A DNA stretch of 64,000 nucleotides from Fratercula arctica (GCA_947846985.1 CANTUZ010000027.1:5442243-5506242), one strand, 5' to 3'; positions 21,269-33,879 are shown, counted from the stretch's first letter. Program-made: numbers and translations. The notes: generated by a model not told the origin, from the letters alone.

Positions 21269-24200
21269 TCACTCCCCCTCTGCTCCCCGGGCTGGGGCAA
21301 AGGGAGGGACATCTCCTGCGGGATCCAGGAGAGGAGAGCGGGGAGTCTCTGCAGAAGGGCTGGGGCTGCTGGAGGCTGGGGGGGGGAGGGAAGGGGGGAT
21401 GAGGGTCTGGGGGGTGCTGCCCCTCAGGCACAGCTGGGTTTTGGCTGTCAGCAGCCAAAACCAGGGGCGCAGGGTCTCCCCGTTGAACGAGGCTGGTGGG
21501 AAAGTGAAGATCTGGAGCCTGGTGTCGGCGTTGAGGAAAGTCACCAGCCCCTGTGTGCAGTCCAGACAGACCCAGATCCTCCTGGGGAGCGGGGACGGGG
21601 GGAGGAGGGTGGGAGGAGAGGTGAGAGACATGAACTGCCCTTTCTTGTGCAACACCGCCCAGATCCCTCCTTCTGGGCTCAGGAACCGTCTCCCCGTCCT
21701 CTGCACAGACTCCCTGGCCACCCCAACACCCCAGCATGAACCACCCCCCACCTCCCCCTCCACCTCCACCTCCCAGCAGTGCCTCCCCTCCCGGAACCCC
21801 TCCCGGCCCAACACGCAGCAGCAATAAGTAAATCTCTCAGGGGTGTCGGGCAGGTCCCGCTCTTCACTTTCCCATCTCACACGTCTCAGATCCTCCGACA
21901 GGACAAGTTGGGAATGAGCCGTGTTTGGATCCAGGGTCACCACGTCTGCAGGGGACAGGAGGAGACGGAGCATCAGAGCTCAGTCCCGGGCAGGTTTCAC
22001 CCCGCCGAGACCAAGACCTGCCCCATGGGGCAGGAGACTGGGCATCTCCTTCCTCCTCTCCATCCCCACCACGGGGCCACGGCCGAGCTCGGTCCCATGG
22101 GCAGAGGCACCGGTGGGGCTGCAGCCCCTGCAGGGAGTAGCAGGACGGGGAGGCAGGGGCTGCGCTGGGCTGGGCAGCGCACGGGGTCTCAGGGGGCGGT
22201 GGCTCCTCTGCGGCCCAAGGGGGTAACGCAGAATGGGGTGGAGCGGCAAGAAAACGGGGTGAGATACAGCCCAGCGCCATGGTCTGGGGGGTCTGAGTCA
22301 CCAACACGACCCACATGGCCAGTCCCTTCACTGGCCAGCCCAGTTACACCTCCCACAGAGGGAAAGGGAGGAGAACCACCCACAAAACACAATAAAACAC
22401 ACCATTACCTGGATTCTCAGGAAGCAGAAACCTTCTCCATGCTACAGGGAGAGACAAGAGCAGGTCACGTCCCAGGGTCAGTCCCCAGGGTCTCTGGGCA
22501 GGGGAGAGGGTCCATCCCTGGGCTGGTGTCCCCGAGCTGCCCACCCTCCCAGGCACGTCCCCCTGGGCTTTCCCCGCACCCAGGGGACGCAGGGATGGAG
22601 GGGACGGGCAAGGGGGGAGAGGGCCGAGCACAGGGCACCCGGGAGAGGACACCGAGGCAGGAGGAGATCACGGAGACTCACCCAGTGCTGCAGCTTCTTC
22701 CTCTGGAAAGGAAAACCAGAAGCAATGAGTGATGAGAGGGGACAGCTTCTCACCCCACAACTGCTTCTGCAGGAACAGACCACGCCTGGGCCACCAAAAG
22801 GCAATGGAAGTGCGGGGGGTGAGTGGAGGACATCCCTTCCCATAAGCACCAGCCCGGCACGGGGCAGACCTGCAGCTCGGTCTCTGCTCCCCACATCCAT
22901 CCCCGTTTCTTCCCATGAGCCAGGACACCCCCCGTGCCCCGTTCCCAGCCCCAGTGCTCTCCAGTCCCCTTCTGGGCTCCATCAACCCAGACCAAGGACC
23001 ACAGGGCGATCAAGAGCCATCCAGAGCCACGTCCCTCCCAGGGGGCTCCTTTCTCAGGAGGCTTTGCTGGTGGCAGGGGCCAGAAGGACTCACCCAGCGC
23101 TCTGGACAACACCACTGCAAAGCAAAGGCAGAGGAAGAGGAGGTCAGGAGAGCAGCTGCTTCATCAGTGGCAACACCTCACTGGGGGCTCTTGCACCCTC
23201 CCACCAGCCACATGCTCTGGCCATGCTCCCTGGCCTCCCACCCACACCCCGTGTCCTTGTCCCCATCCTTCCTGCGCCCAAAAAGCTTCTTTAATGAAGG
23301 CAAAAGACGTTCTGACACAACCGTCATCCCCTTCTGCCTGCGTCCATGGGCCAGGGCTCGGCTTCACGCCCCCCCGAACCCCTCCATTCCATCCCCCCCA
23401 TTACAAACTCACCTTTCCTTCGCAAGAGAGAAGCAATGACGCCAAATGACGCCACTGAAAGCACGAGGAAGACACCCAGAGCTGCCATCCAGGGATGGGC
23501 GTTGTGGAAAAAGGGAGCTGAGAAACAAAAACACACCAGGAAAAGGGCTCCCTTTGCACTCCCGTGTAGGAGGAAAATTAAAGGGAGGGAGAAAGAAACC
23601 CCCCAAGTTCTAACTCATTGTCGTGGTTTCGGCTGGGATGGAATTAACAAGTCGACTTCACAGGCCATTTTGGGTGGAAACTCGGTGATTTTTAGCCCCC
23701 CTCGGTGGCCAGCGCAGGGTGCCGGAGCCCCCCTTTCCCTCCCCGGTGCGGTATTTGATGAGCTGTGCCCCAAGGCCCCGAGGCCGGGGAGTTTTCCTGC
23801 GGGTTTTGGTGTGAAATAAAGCAAATTAAAGGTGGGCCTGGCCCTGGAAAGCGGGATTTTGCTGCTGGGGAGCCGCAGGTGGAGGGTAAAGAATCCACCT
23901 GAAAAAACCCCTCAAATGCCGCCAGGGACAAGCTCCTGAAAACTTCCTGGTGTTGGGGATAATGAAGTGCAGGGACAAGCGGCCTCGTTAATTAATGAAC
24001 TCGGCACTAAACAGGGCCTGGAGGCAGCCGGGATGGACGGGGAAAGCGGCAGCAGTGAGGCACAAAGAGCCGCGCCTCGCCGGGTTCAGCAATCACTGCT
24101 AATTGTTAGCGCGGCTGTTAGTCATTAGCAACGTGGGTTTGCAGCCAAAAGCTAGAAAGTCCTAAAAATGAGGTACATTTACATCAGATTCGAGGAAGGA

Positions 24201-27200
24201 GCTCTCTGCGCCGAGGGGGGGTGAGACACGCAGGCTGCCGGAGAGGCGGGAGATGCCTGGGAACATCCCGAGTCCGGCTGGATGAGGCTTTGGGCACCTC
24301 CATGGAGGTGAAGACGTCCCTGCGGATTTATTCCGGGAGAAGAGCTGCGCTCACGGGACTCAATTTGGCCGGGACATCCTCGTGCGCGTAAATAAACATT
24401 TACCCTTGCCCACAGACGGGGGTTTTCCCCCCAACCTCCCTCCTTGGAACAGATCCCGTGTGAGTTTTCATAACGGCCGCCAGCAGCGTTGGGGCATTTC
24501 CAAGCGGGATCCCGTTCCCGGCGACGTCCCCCAGCCCCTGCCCCTGCCCAGAGCGGGACGCCCCCCACCCACCCGCCTTTGGGCTGGGGGTCCCCGGGGG
24601 GAGGCAGGGCCGGGGATGCCGCCGGCGCGGAGCCCTGGGCCGGGGGTGCTGCCCCAGCATCCCAGCATCCAGCCAGACCTGGAGGGGCTGGAGAGTTGGG
24701 TGGAGAGGGACCTCATGGAGTTCACCAAGGGCAAGTGCAGGGTCCTGCCCCTGGGGAGGAATCACCCCCCGCACCGGTACAGGTCGGGGCCGACCTGCTG
24801 GGGAGCAGCTCTGTGGGAAGAGACCGGGGAGTCCTGGGGGACACCGAGTTGCCCGTGAGGCAGCAGCGTGCCCTTGTGGCCAAGAAGGCCGGTGGGCACC
24901 CGGGGGGCAGTAAGGGCCTGGATAACCTCAAGGGAGGTCCCCCTCCCCCTCTGCTCTGCCCTGGGGAGGCCACAGCTGGAGCACGGGGTCCAGCTCTGGG
25001 CCCCCCGGTTCCAGAAGGACAGGGACCTGCTGGAGAGGGGACAGCAAAGGGCCACCAAGATGCTGCGGGGACGGAACATCTCTCTGATGGAGAAAGGCTG
25101 AGGGATTGGGGTGTTTTTAGTCTGGAAAAAAGACGACCGAGGGGGGATCTTATCAACGCTGATAAATACTTTAAGGGGGGGTGTCAGGAGGACGGGGCCA
25201 GGCTCTTCCCAGTGGTGCCCGGGGACAGGACAAGGGACAACGGGCACAAACTTGACCATGGGAAGTTCCATCTCAACGCGAGGAGGAACTTCTTTCCCGT
25301 GAGGGTGGCAGAGCCCTGGCACAGGCTGCCCAGAGAGGTGGGGGAGTCTCCGTCTCTGGAGACATCCCAACCCCGCCTGGACGCGTTCCTGTGCCCCCTG
25401 CTCTGGGTGACCCTGCTCTGGCCGGGGGTGGGACGGGATGAGCTCCAGAGGTCCCTTCCAGCCCCCACCACTCTGGCATTCTGTGAAACAACCCTGTTGG
25501 CAGCCTGGGTCAAGTGTCCGGGCCTCGCTCCTCCTCATCCCTGCACCCGTCGAGCTTGGAAACATTGAGACCTTGAAACCCCCGTCGCCCAGCTGGCTCT
25601 GAAGTCAACATTTTCACCAATTCAGGCACCGGAGTCTTCTAAAAGGGCAGTTTTCCCGAGCGTTGGGACAGACCGTACTGTCAAGTGAAATTACTGAAAG
25701 AGAAATTGGGACGATCGAGTAGTTTCCTCCGATACTTCATCGCCTGATGCCCCTGGCTGACCGTCGCTATCTGGTGCTGCTGCACCTTTCCTCTCATGGA
25801 CAGGGCTGGCTGATGCTGCACCGATGCAGGCTGGGGGTCAGCTGCGTCACCCGTCACCAAGGCGGGAGCAGATTTAGCACTCGTTGCAGCTGTGGGTCTG
25901 GTCACGAGAGCCAGCAGGGTCTGGATGAGAGCGGTGCTTCTCACGGGGGCCGGCGGGGTCTGCACGGATACGGGGGCTCTCGCGGAGGCCCGCGGGGTCC
26001 CTACCGGCCGTTTCCCTCTCCAGCAGGTCCAGCCCATGGGAAAGAACGACACCCCAAAACCCAACAACATGAGCACGACGATCAAAACACTCCAGGAGTT
26101 TTCCAAATTCTCAAAAACTGTTACTATTGACGCCACCGGAACATCCAAATCCTCCAGAGACATCTCCCCCCTCGCTAAGTGGCCCGCCGTGTAACCCAAG
26201 GTGTAATTACGCGCGACGATCCCGCCGTCCCGAGGTGAGTCCGACCGGGGCGATCCGCCAGGTGCCATCACGTCAGTGACGACAACCGGAAAGATTCCGA
26301 AGGACTCGATACCGCAGCAAAATCCCGCCACACAAGATGGCAAGGCGATGGGTTTAACTCCAAATCTAGGAAGCATAAGCTGCCCTACATCAGGGAGAAG
26401 CGGCCATGAACTCTCCCACCGCTCCCATAGCTCCCAAAAGCCCACACGCAGATACCAGAGGCCTCCGGCTTTAGTCCTTTGAAACCACTCCAACAGATCC
26501 GTAATGACTGTACGACAAATCGAATCCATTTGAAGTAGGGCCAGATTTGGGAAAATACCACGTTGGGTGCCAAACTTTGTTAAAAACACCACGTTGGGCA
26601 TGAAATTCATTAAAGTACCACGTTGGGCGCCAAATTCATTAGGGTTTGAGGAAAACCCATAACAACTTGGTGTCGTTTAGACAATTCTTCTGTCCCCTGA
26701 TGCCCCCTCCCCACCTGGGAAGGGCAATCGGGAAAAACAAGGAAACATGAGGGCTGAAATAGTATTATTGTTAATTATTGAGTCTTATGCTGTTAAATAT
26801 ATTTCTAAAGAACCACCTTTGACCCCAACACTGATACACAATACGCAAGGACTATACTCAGCCCATCCCACCAGCAGAAGCCGTGCGCTCCCCGCAGGGG
26901 ACGGCCCATGTGGGACCCTGCGAGCACCATTTGAGAAGGATGGAGAGGTCGCCGAATGCACCCCAGAGTCCGAGAGACTAACGAGCCTCGTACAGTCCAC
27001 CGCCATCCCCCGCTGACTGTTATCCGCTGCTGCTGGTTGAAGCGGGCACCAGCGATGCCGCTGCATCAAAAAAACGCGCGTCCAGCAGAGCGAAGGGGGG
27101 GGATTCTGCCCCTCTGCTCCGCTCTGGGGAGACACCCCCCTGCGGCGCTGCCTCCAGCTCTGGGGACACCAACAGCAGAAGGACACGGAGCTGCTGGAGC

Positions 27201-30200
27201 GGGGCCAGAGATGATCCAGATGATCCAGAGATGATCCTGCCTGTGTCCCCCCAGCCTGCTCGCTGGCAGGGCGGTGTGAGGAGCAGAAGAGGCCTTGACT
27301 CGCTGCCAGCCCTGCTCCGCGGGAACGAGAACAGCCCCCTGTTACCAACACCGGGTCCAGCACAAACCCAGACCAGCCCCGTACCAGCCACCACAAAGAC
27401 AATTAACTCTACCCCAGCCAAAACCAGCCCGGCTTGTTCAGCCCAGAGAAGAGAAGGCTCCGGGGAGACCTTAGAGCCCCTCCCAGGATCTAGAGGGGCT
27501 ACAGGAAAGCTGGGAAGGGGCTTTTCACAAGGGCGGGCAGCAATAGGACAAGGGGTAGTGCCTTCAAACTGAAAGAGGGGGGGATTTAGATCAAAAATAA
27601 GGAAAAGGTTGCCCAGAGAAGCTGTGGCTGCCCCATCCCTGGAGGGGTTCAAGGCCAGGTTGGACGGGGCTTGGAGCAGCCTGGGCTGGTGGGAGGTGTC
27701 CCTGCCCAGGGCAGGGGGGTGGAACTACATGATCTTTAAGGTCCCTTCCCACCCAAACCATTCCACGATTCGATGAAGCCGCCCCCCGACTCCCAGCCCT
27801 CGCCACCTAAACCCAACATAGTCCCCAGCACAGGGACGGCCCTTTCTCCAGCACCTCTGCTATGTGGCTCCCATCAGGTCTTGGGGCTTGCTGCAGAGAT
27901 ACGGCCGGGACTGGGAGCAGCTGGCACTCATGAGATCGTGGTCATTCAAGAACAGACAAGGCTCATGGCCCTTCACCAGGATCCTGCAACAAGCAGCACA
28001 GACACCGCTGGCACCGTGGGGGTCGCCGTTGTCCCCTCAAGCAGCAGCAGGAGACAAGGGCTGCCTGCGAGGGACAGCCCCAGCAGACACGTCCCACCAG
28101 GGCCCTGCCCGTCCCACCGCAGGACGGTCTCCCCACGGCCCCCGCTCCCAACGGGACTCACGTCTGGTTGAAGCTGCTGCCATCCACCCACTCCAGGCGC
28201 TCGCCCCGTCTCCGCAGCCCAAGCCAGTAATCCATGTTGCCCTTGAGGCGCCAGAGGAACTCCTGGGCAGGACAGAGAGAAGCCAACAGTCAGCAGCTGC
28301 TGCCAGCCCCACGCTGCTCCCTCTCCCAGCCCCACACTGGTCCCTGACAGCCCCACATGGCTACCACCGGCCCTGGGATGGCAGCAGCTCCCACCCCACG
28401 CCTGCTCCAACAAGCTCCAGAGCTGCTGCAGGAGCTCACCAGCCCGGCCAGCGCTCTTGCTCCTGCTCTGACACAGCTCCGCTCCAACCCCGGCCTCTGC
28501 ACCCAGCCCAGGAACCCCCCCAAACCCCCACGCAGCCACAACAGCCCCTCACTCACCATCTCCCACTCCCTCCTGGGCATGGCCAGCGAGGCCCCGTGCG
28601 AGGAGCACTGCTCCTGGCTCCACTCCCAGCTCCCCTCGTCCCTCGACAGGTAGTAGCAGACATTGCGGTACCCGACCCAGTCATCGGGACACGCCAGCAC
28701 TGGAGCTGCAGGCAGAGCTGGATCCACTCCACATCTTCTGGCTGGAGAGGGAAGGGGAGAAGGGCAGAGGATTGGGCTCCGCAGGGACCAGGGGACACAG
28801 CTCCGCGGGGCAGGGAAGGAGGCAGCCGCTCCTCCCTTACCTGAGAGTACAGCAACAGCCGCGGCCAGAGCCAGGACCAGAGCCACCAGCACAGCCAGCA
28901 CCAGCACCCACACTGGATGGAGCCTGTGCCGCTGGCCTGGAAGAGAACAAGCCACTCGGGGTGAGGACGGTGCTGTCCCCCTCCCAGCCCCGACACCCCC
29001 AGCACCAGCTGCCCAGGGAGGGACCCCCAGACCCTTGTACCCCACACACCCTCAGCTGCAGCTTCTCAATCCCCTCCCCGGGCACGGGAACTGCCACCGG
29101 GCCATTCCCAGCTGGCAGCAAGGGACAGTCACACAGGGCAGGGACAAGGCTGTCACCCCACAGACACTGGGGGACAGCCCGCAGCAGGAGAGCTGCCAGA
29201 CAGAGAGAGATGGGGGGGCTGCTACAGCCCCCCAGGGAGGACCCAGCAGAACACAAGACCCTTTCCCAGACAGCTGGAAGAAGCCTTATTGTTTGCAGCT
29301 GGTGAGGGATGGGATGTGTTGGACTTGGGATGAGAAACAGCGATGACAGCGCATTGATGGTTTTGGTTGTTGCTGGGCAGTCAGGGAATGCTCCTCACAC
29401 CGCCCCACCAGCGAGTGGGCTTGGGGGGCACAAACAGTTGGGACAGAACCTGTTACTCTTCCCATTCTCTATCCAGCCCCAACGGTGGGGAATGAGTGAG
29501 GGGCTGCGTGGTCCCGGCTGTGGGCTGGGATTACACCACCGCACTCCTAAAGCCTTGTGCTGGGAGCCCTGGGCTCAAGGGGACATCGTCCTCTCCATCC
29601 CACGGACATCCCAATGCTCCCCTGAAGCCCACCAGGCTCAGGTCATCTCCTGGGCTAAAACTCACCTGCGGGTGCATCCCCTCCCGTTCCCCCACCCTCT
29701 GCAGGTTTCTCCAGCCCCCCGAGATCAAACCACCCCCCAAGTGCAGCCAACCCCAGCCCCGCTGCCATCCCACACCTGAGATGTGCAAGGACGACGCCTG
29801 CTCCTGCTCCAGGCGGCTGTTCCTCACCACACACGACAAGTTCCCGTCTCCCTTCCCAGTCACCACGATGACATCTTGGATCTCAAACAGGCCCCTCTCG
29901 TCAGAGGAACGTCTCTGGGAGACCGAGGGCAGACGCTGCCCACTGGCAGCCTTCCACAGCACCTCTGGTTGCGGGTACCAGCCGGCCGATCCACACACCA
30001 CCCGGATGCCTCCATCCTCGTGAGCCTCCAGAGAGAGGAGAGGGACAGAGCCCATGGCTGGGGGAAGAGCCCACCGTTGGGCTGAGTTAGGGATGGACTC
30101 GGCTCAAAGGCGAAGACCCAACCCCATACCAGACACATCACAGTGTCCCGAGGGGGCTGTGGGACCGCGCACGTGCTCCTCACACCACCCAAACCACCCC

Positions 30201-31704
30201 AACGTGTGCAGGAACCGGAGAGCATTGATGCCCAATGACCCCACAGGGCCCATAAAACAGCCCGGCAGAGGAGGACCCAGCGGCCGAGCTTTGGCGCCTC
30301 AAGGCAGCGTCTCTGTCCCCTCCTGTCTTTGTCCAAGAAGCCCTGAGGCTTCCAGACGAGGCGCCAGCTCTCCTGCGGCACAAACAGCAAAGGCAAAGCA
30401 AGGATCCAGCTGGTGGGACCTGGGAAGAGGGCTCTTCCCAACTCCAGGCACAGCGGTAGCTCCCATCCTGGGCTCGCTTGGCAGCCCAGGCTCTGAGCCC
30501 AAGGAGCTGCTTATCAGCTTCTCCCCTGTGCCCTCACAACACCACGAGGACACCACAGAGACACAAAGCCACCGTGTCCGTGCTGCGCTGCCCCCAAAAA
30601 CACCTCCAGCACCACGTGCGTGCTCCCTCCTGGGCAGGCACGGATGGGAAGATCCCTCTTCAACCCGACCTCTTTCAAGGGCTCTTGGCCTTTGGCATTG
30701 GATGGATGGATGGACGTGAGGATGGGACAGAGGTCTGGGAGGGACACACCAACCCAGGGACACCTGCACCATCCCCAGGAAACACCGCACCAGCCACAAA
30801 CCTGCCACCTCCAGGTCCACCGTAGCTTCTCCATAAGAGGCAGCATCTCTCATCACAGTGCAGACGTACTGGCCATCATCAGAGGGTCTCACCCCAGTGA
30901 TTCGCAAGTCCAGGGTCCCACTGGAGAGACCATCTCTGGCCAACTCTGTCCTTCCAGCGTATTCCCTCATCTGTGCCCCGACCAGGTCCTCTCCATTTCG
31001 GTAGAGGTGCACGGTTTCAGAGAACTGGTACCGGATCCACCTGATCTCCAAGCTCCGAGCGTCCATGCGTGGGGACAAGTGACACGGCAGCACGACATCC
31101 TGCCCCACCATGGCAAGGAGAGGTCGGCCTGGTCCCACCACTCTGAACTCAGCTTGGTGACGGAGAAGGACACAGAGAGACGGAGATTGCGCCCAGGTTA
31201 ATGTAGGGGCATTGCACGGCAAGGGGCGAGCGTGGCGTGAGCGGTGCCCGCTCCATCCCGCGGGCCTTGCTTTGCCCTCCCCGTGCTCCAAAGACACTGG
31301 AGAAACTGGAGAGGGAGTGGGAGGACTCGAAGGAGAAGGAGGATCCCTGGGAGTGGGAACCTGCTCCAGAAAGTCACCCCCACCCCCAAAATGACACCCC
31401 CCCCCGGCCAGCCCTGCTAGAAGGGACAAACGCTTTAGGGGAGCACTGCGGGACGGGATCGACGATGTCCCAGGGCAAGGGACGTGTGGGCGGCATCAAG
31501 AGCCCAAGGGAAAGTGAAACCCATCCGCGGCCGAGCTCTGGGGTCAGCTCCTCCTGCCCCACGGCAGCTCCCCTGCCCCACATCTGCCTCTGGGAGCGGG
31601 CTCAGCCCCCCCAGCCCTGCAGGATCCCTACCTGATCCCAGCCGGAGCACGTGGAGAGTCAGGAGATAACTCAGGAGGCCCCTGGGGCTGGCGGGGAACC
31701 ACAT
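21269..31704 (-). CDS. Butyrophilin-like receptor, complete (8 coding exons)
   Basis: Type I membrane protein of the BTN/B-G family, a class that regulates T cells. Minus-strand exons: signal peptide 31,704-31,632; IgV 31,152-30,802 ([21 protein letters not shown]); IgC 30,057-29,776 ([13 protein letters not shown]); transmembrane 23,517-23,413 ([20 protein letters not shown]); two 21-base heptad exons 23,114-23,094 and 22,702-22,682; a 33-base exon 22,441-22,409; B30.2 (PRY-SPRY) 21,945-21,269 with [18 protein letters not shown] and [12 protein letters not shown]. All eight exons join in phase 1 and add up to 1,563 bases, 520 residues, without a frame break. Exon phases and heptad exons are classic for the family. 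The 6.3-kb intron between IgC and transmembrane exons holds a complete-looking lectin gene, CR1s and an ERV. Two adjacent genes remain possible, but the continuous frame supports one. Confidence 0.82.
23617..23820 (+). mobile_element. Possible LTR remnant in butyrophilin intron
   Basis: TTGTCGTGGTTTCGGCTGGGATGGAATTAAC resembles the first bases of a widespread avian LTR, but the following sequence (CTCGGTGGCCAGCGCAGGG) diverges from what I can match. An isolated fragment. Confidence 0.3.
23830..24650. other. Butyrophilin intron sequence without recognised feature
   Basis: Includes an AT-rich patch with TTAATTAATGAA and CTAATTGTTAGC (23,985-24,130). No exon or known repeat seen. Confidence 0.4.
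24660..25492 (+). mobile_element. CR1 LINE, 3' portion, plus strand
   Basis: Typical CR1 text: GGGCAAGTGCAGGGTCCTGCCCCTGGGG, CTGGAGAGGGGACAGCAAAGGGCCACC, GGAAGTTCCATCTCAACGCGAGGAGG and the terminus GGCATTCTGTGAAAC. The frame is broken and the 5' end missing, so it is a dead copy inside the butyrophilin intron. A 359-codon ORF over it is a by-product. Confidence 0.88.
25640..27078 (-). mobile_element. Endogenous retrovirus remnant: LTR, primer-binding region and leader ORF
   Basis: On the minus strand an LTR-like segment (about 27,075-26,640) ends just before TTTGGCGCCCAACGTGG (26,618-26,634), which resembles a lysine-tRNA primer-binding site. Two further variants follow at 26,589-26,602 and 26,558-26,572, spaced about 30 bases. 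Downstream an open frame of 309 codons (26,610-25,681) has one hydrophobic segment and a Thr/Ala/Pro-rich end. I do not recognise gag, pol or env in it. The element stops at about 25,640, so it is a truncated old copy. Confidence 0.55.
27085..27775 (+). mobile_element. CR1 LINE 3' end, interrupted by an LTR fragment
   Basis: CR1 text is seen at 27,085-27,235 (CTCTGCTCCGCTCTGGGGAGACACC, GAGCTGCTGGAGCGGGGCCAGAG). It resumes at about 27,418-27,775 (GTTCAGCCCAGAGAAGAGAAGG, CTGGAGGGGTTCAAGGCCAGG) and ends CCATTCCACGATTCGATGA. The text between is a separate LTR insertion. Confidence 0.8.
27236..27417 (-). mobile_element. LTR fragment inserted in a CR1
   Basis: On the minus strand GGTTTTGGCTGGGGTAGAGTTAATTGTC, GGGCTGGTCTGGGTTTGTGCTGG and AGCGAGTCAAGGCCTCTTCTGC follow a common avian LTR start. 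Its position inside CR1 sequence dates it as younger than that CR1. Confidence 0.6.
27860..28936 (-). CDS. C-type lectin-like receptor, CLEC2 / B-Lec type (first exon not found)
   Basis: A type II membrane NK-receptor-ligand family protein. Minus-strand exons: transmembrane 28,936-28,841 ([20 protein letters not shown]); lectin domain 28,705-28,557, starting [20 protein letters not shown]; 28,262-28,162 ([20 protein letters not shown]); and 27,983-27,860, ending [21 protein letters not shown] and stop. Phases fit at every junction. The six lectin-domain cysteines fit the long-form domain. The calcium-binding EPN and WND motifs are absent, as in CD69, CLEC2D and chicken B-Lec/Y-Lec. YLCSKP matches the CLEC2-type WICSKP end. 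A start exon for the cytoplasmic tail should lie at 28.95-29.3 kb but is not clear. The gene lies wholly within the butyrophilin IgC-to-transmembrane intron, on the same strand. Confidence 0.85.
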
Positions 31705-32162
31705 CTGCGGCCGCAGCTGGAGAAGAGGGTGGGAAGGGAGGCAGAGGGAGGGCGAGGGGGGGTTACAGCCGCCGGGGAGGGGATGGGGAAGAAGGGCTGC
31801 ACCCGCCCCCAGAGAGGCTCCAGGAATCCCACCAAACCACCTGCACCCTGCCGTCGGGAGGAACCGTCGGTCGAGGGCAGGACGGGACCACGCGCGACTC
31901 CCGCTGCAGCCCCTGCTCTGCCCCACTCCCCCTCCCCTGGATTTCTTCTAAATCCCTTAAAAGACTTTAAATGAATTAAAGATTCCAAATCCCCTGCGGA
32001 GAGGAAATTCACTCACCGGACGGGTACGGTCTGCGGGAGGCACCCGGTCACACCCAACATCTCCAACCTTTACCCAGTTTCCGGGTGCAGAATTATGGAC
32101 TTCAGAGTGACTTCAGGCTCCGCCCCCCCGTGCCATGGAAAAAAGAAGAAAAGTAGAAAAAA

Positions 32163-33690
32163 AAAGGAGGAGAGAAAAGGAATCATGGAATCGCCCAGGT
32201 TGGAAGGGACCTTTTGGATCGTCGAGTCCAACCATCGACCAAACTCTGACACAAACCATCGCTACCCCACGGCCCTCAGCACCACGTCTGCCCGGCTTTT
32301 AGATCCCTCCAGAGGTGGTGCCTCAACCCCTGCCCTCGGCAGCCTGTTCCGATGCTTGACAACGCTTTTGGTGCAAAAACTTTTCCCAAATATCCATCCT
32401 AAACCTGCCCTGGTGCAAGTCGAGGCCGTTTCCTCTTGTCCCATGGCCGGTTCCTTAGGAGAAGAGCCCGACCCCCCCTGGCTGCCCCCTCCTTTCAGGG
32501 AGCTGTAGGGAGCGAGAAGGTCTCCCCTCAGCCTCCTTTGCTCCAGGCTGAACACCCCCAGCTCCCTCAGCCGCTCCTCACAGGACTCGTGCTCCAGACC
32601 CCTCACCAGCTCCGTTGCCCTTCTCTGGACACGTTCCACCACCTCAAGGTCTTTTTTCGTGGTGATGGGGCCAAAACTGGACACAGCACTTGAGGTGGGG
32701 CCTCACCAGTGCCAAGGACAGGGGGACGGTCACCGCCCCGGTCCTGCTGGCCACGCTGTTCCTGAGACAGGCCAGGATGCTGTTGGCCACCTGGGCACCC
32801 TGCTGACCCATATTCATCCATCTCTCAACCAACACCCCCAGGTCCTTTTCCGCCGGGCAGCTCTCCAGCCACTCTGCCGCCAGCCTGGAGCATTCATGGG
32901 ATTGGTGTGACCCAAGGGCAGGACCCGGCACTTGGCCTTGTTGAACCTCACACCATTGGCCTGGGCCCATCCATCCAGCCTGTCCAGACCCCTCTGTAGA
33001 TCCATCCCACCCTCCAGCAGATCAACGCTCCCACCCGGCTCGGGGTCATCTACAAACCTACTGAGGGTGCACTCCGTGGCCTCGTCCAGGTCGTTGATGA
33101 AGATGTTAAAGAGAACCGGCCCCAACACCGAGCCCTGGGGAACACCACTGGTGACTGGCCGCCAACTGGATTGACCTCCATTCCCCACCACTCTCTGGGC
33201 CCGGCCTCCAGCCAGTTTTTCCCGCAGTGAAGAGGACTCCCGTCCAAGCCGTGGGCAGCCGTTTTCTCCAGGAGAATGCTGTGGGAAACTGTATCAAACA
33301 CCTTCCTAAAGTCCAGAGAGACACCTGTCCACCACCTGTCCCTCATCCACCAAGCGGGTCACCGTGTCGCAGGAGGAGATCTGGTTTCTCAAGCCTTCCA
33401 TGAACCCCCGCTGACTGGGCCTGATCCCTGGTTGTCCTTCATATGCTGCATGATGGCACTCAGGATGAGCTGATCCATGACCTTCCCCAACACCGAGGTC
33501 AGGCTGATGGGCCCGAAGTTCCCTGGATCATCCTTTCTTGTGGATGGGCATCACATTTGCTCGATACCAGTCGACTGGAACCATCCCAGTTTGCCAGGAC
33601 TGCTGGGAAATGGTGGAGAGTGGCTCAGGGAGCACTTCCACCAGCTCCCTCGGGTGGATCCCGTCCCGCCCCATAGACTTGTGTGTGTCC
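32163..33690 (-). mobile_element. CR1 LINE with reverse transcriptase remnant, minus strand
   Basis: The minus-strand frame 33,191-32,814 contains [20 protein letters not shown], the CR1 reverse-transcriptase block. It is followed by [17 protein letters not shown]. Further upstream blocks ([16 protein letters not shown]) are in another frame, so the copy is frameshifted and dead. The 3' end reads GGTCCCTTCCAACCTGGGCGATTCC. It separates the butyrophilin from CDSN. Confidence 0.92.
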
Positions 33691-33720
33691 GGGCGTCCGG
33701 GCCAAGCGGGTCAATCCCGG

Positions 33721-33727
33721 TGACTCA
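33721..33727. promoter_or_regulatory. AP-1 site upstream of CDSN
   Basis: TGACTCA, a perfect AP-1 consensus, lies 95 bases upstream of the TATA box. AP-1 sites are typical of keratinocyte genes. Confidence 0.5.
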
Positions 33728-33821
33728 GAGGTTTACGCGGGTGGGACCCGTCCCCGTCCCCCTCCCCGATGTCCCCTCCCCGGGCGGTGGCACCCCGGGG
33801 TGCCCCACCCCACCGGGACCC

Positions 33822-33828
33822 TATTTAA
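33822..33828 (+). promoter_or_regulatory. TATA box of CDSN
   Basis: TATTTAA in the context CCCTATTTAAGGCCC. The expected start of transcription is near 33,850, leaving a 5' UTR of about 30 bases before the ATG at 33,880. Confidence 0.6.
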
Positions 33829-33879
33829 GGCCCTTCCCTGCTGTCCCAGATGTCCCTGCTGTCCCTGATGTCCCCAGCC

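Noticed and set aside
24489..25568. 359-codon plus-strand ORF
   Set aside because: It lies on a CR1 3' end and does not encode its reverse transcriptase in frame.
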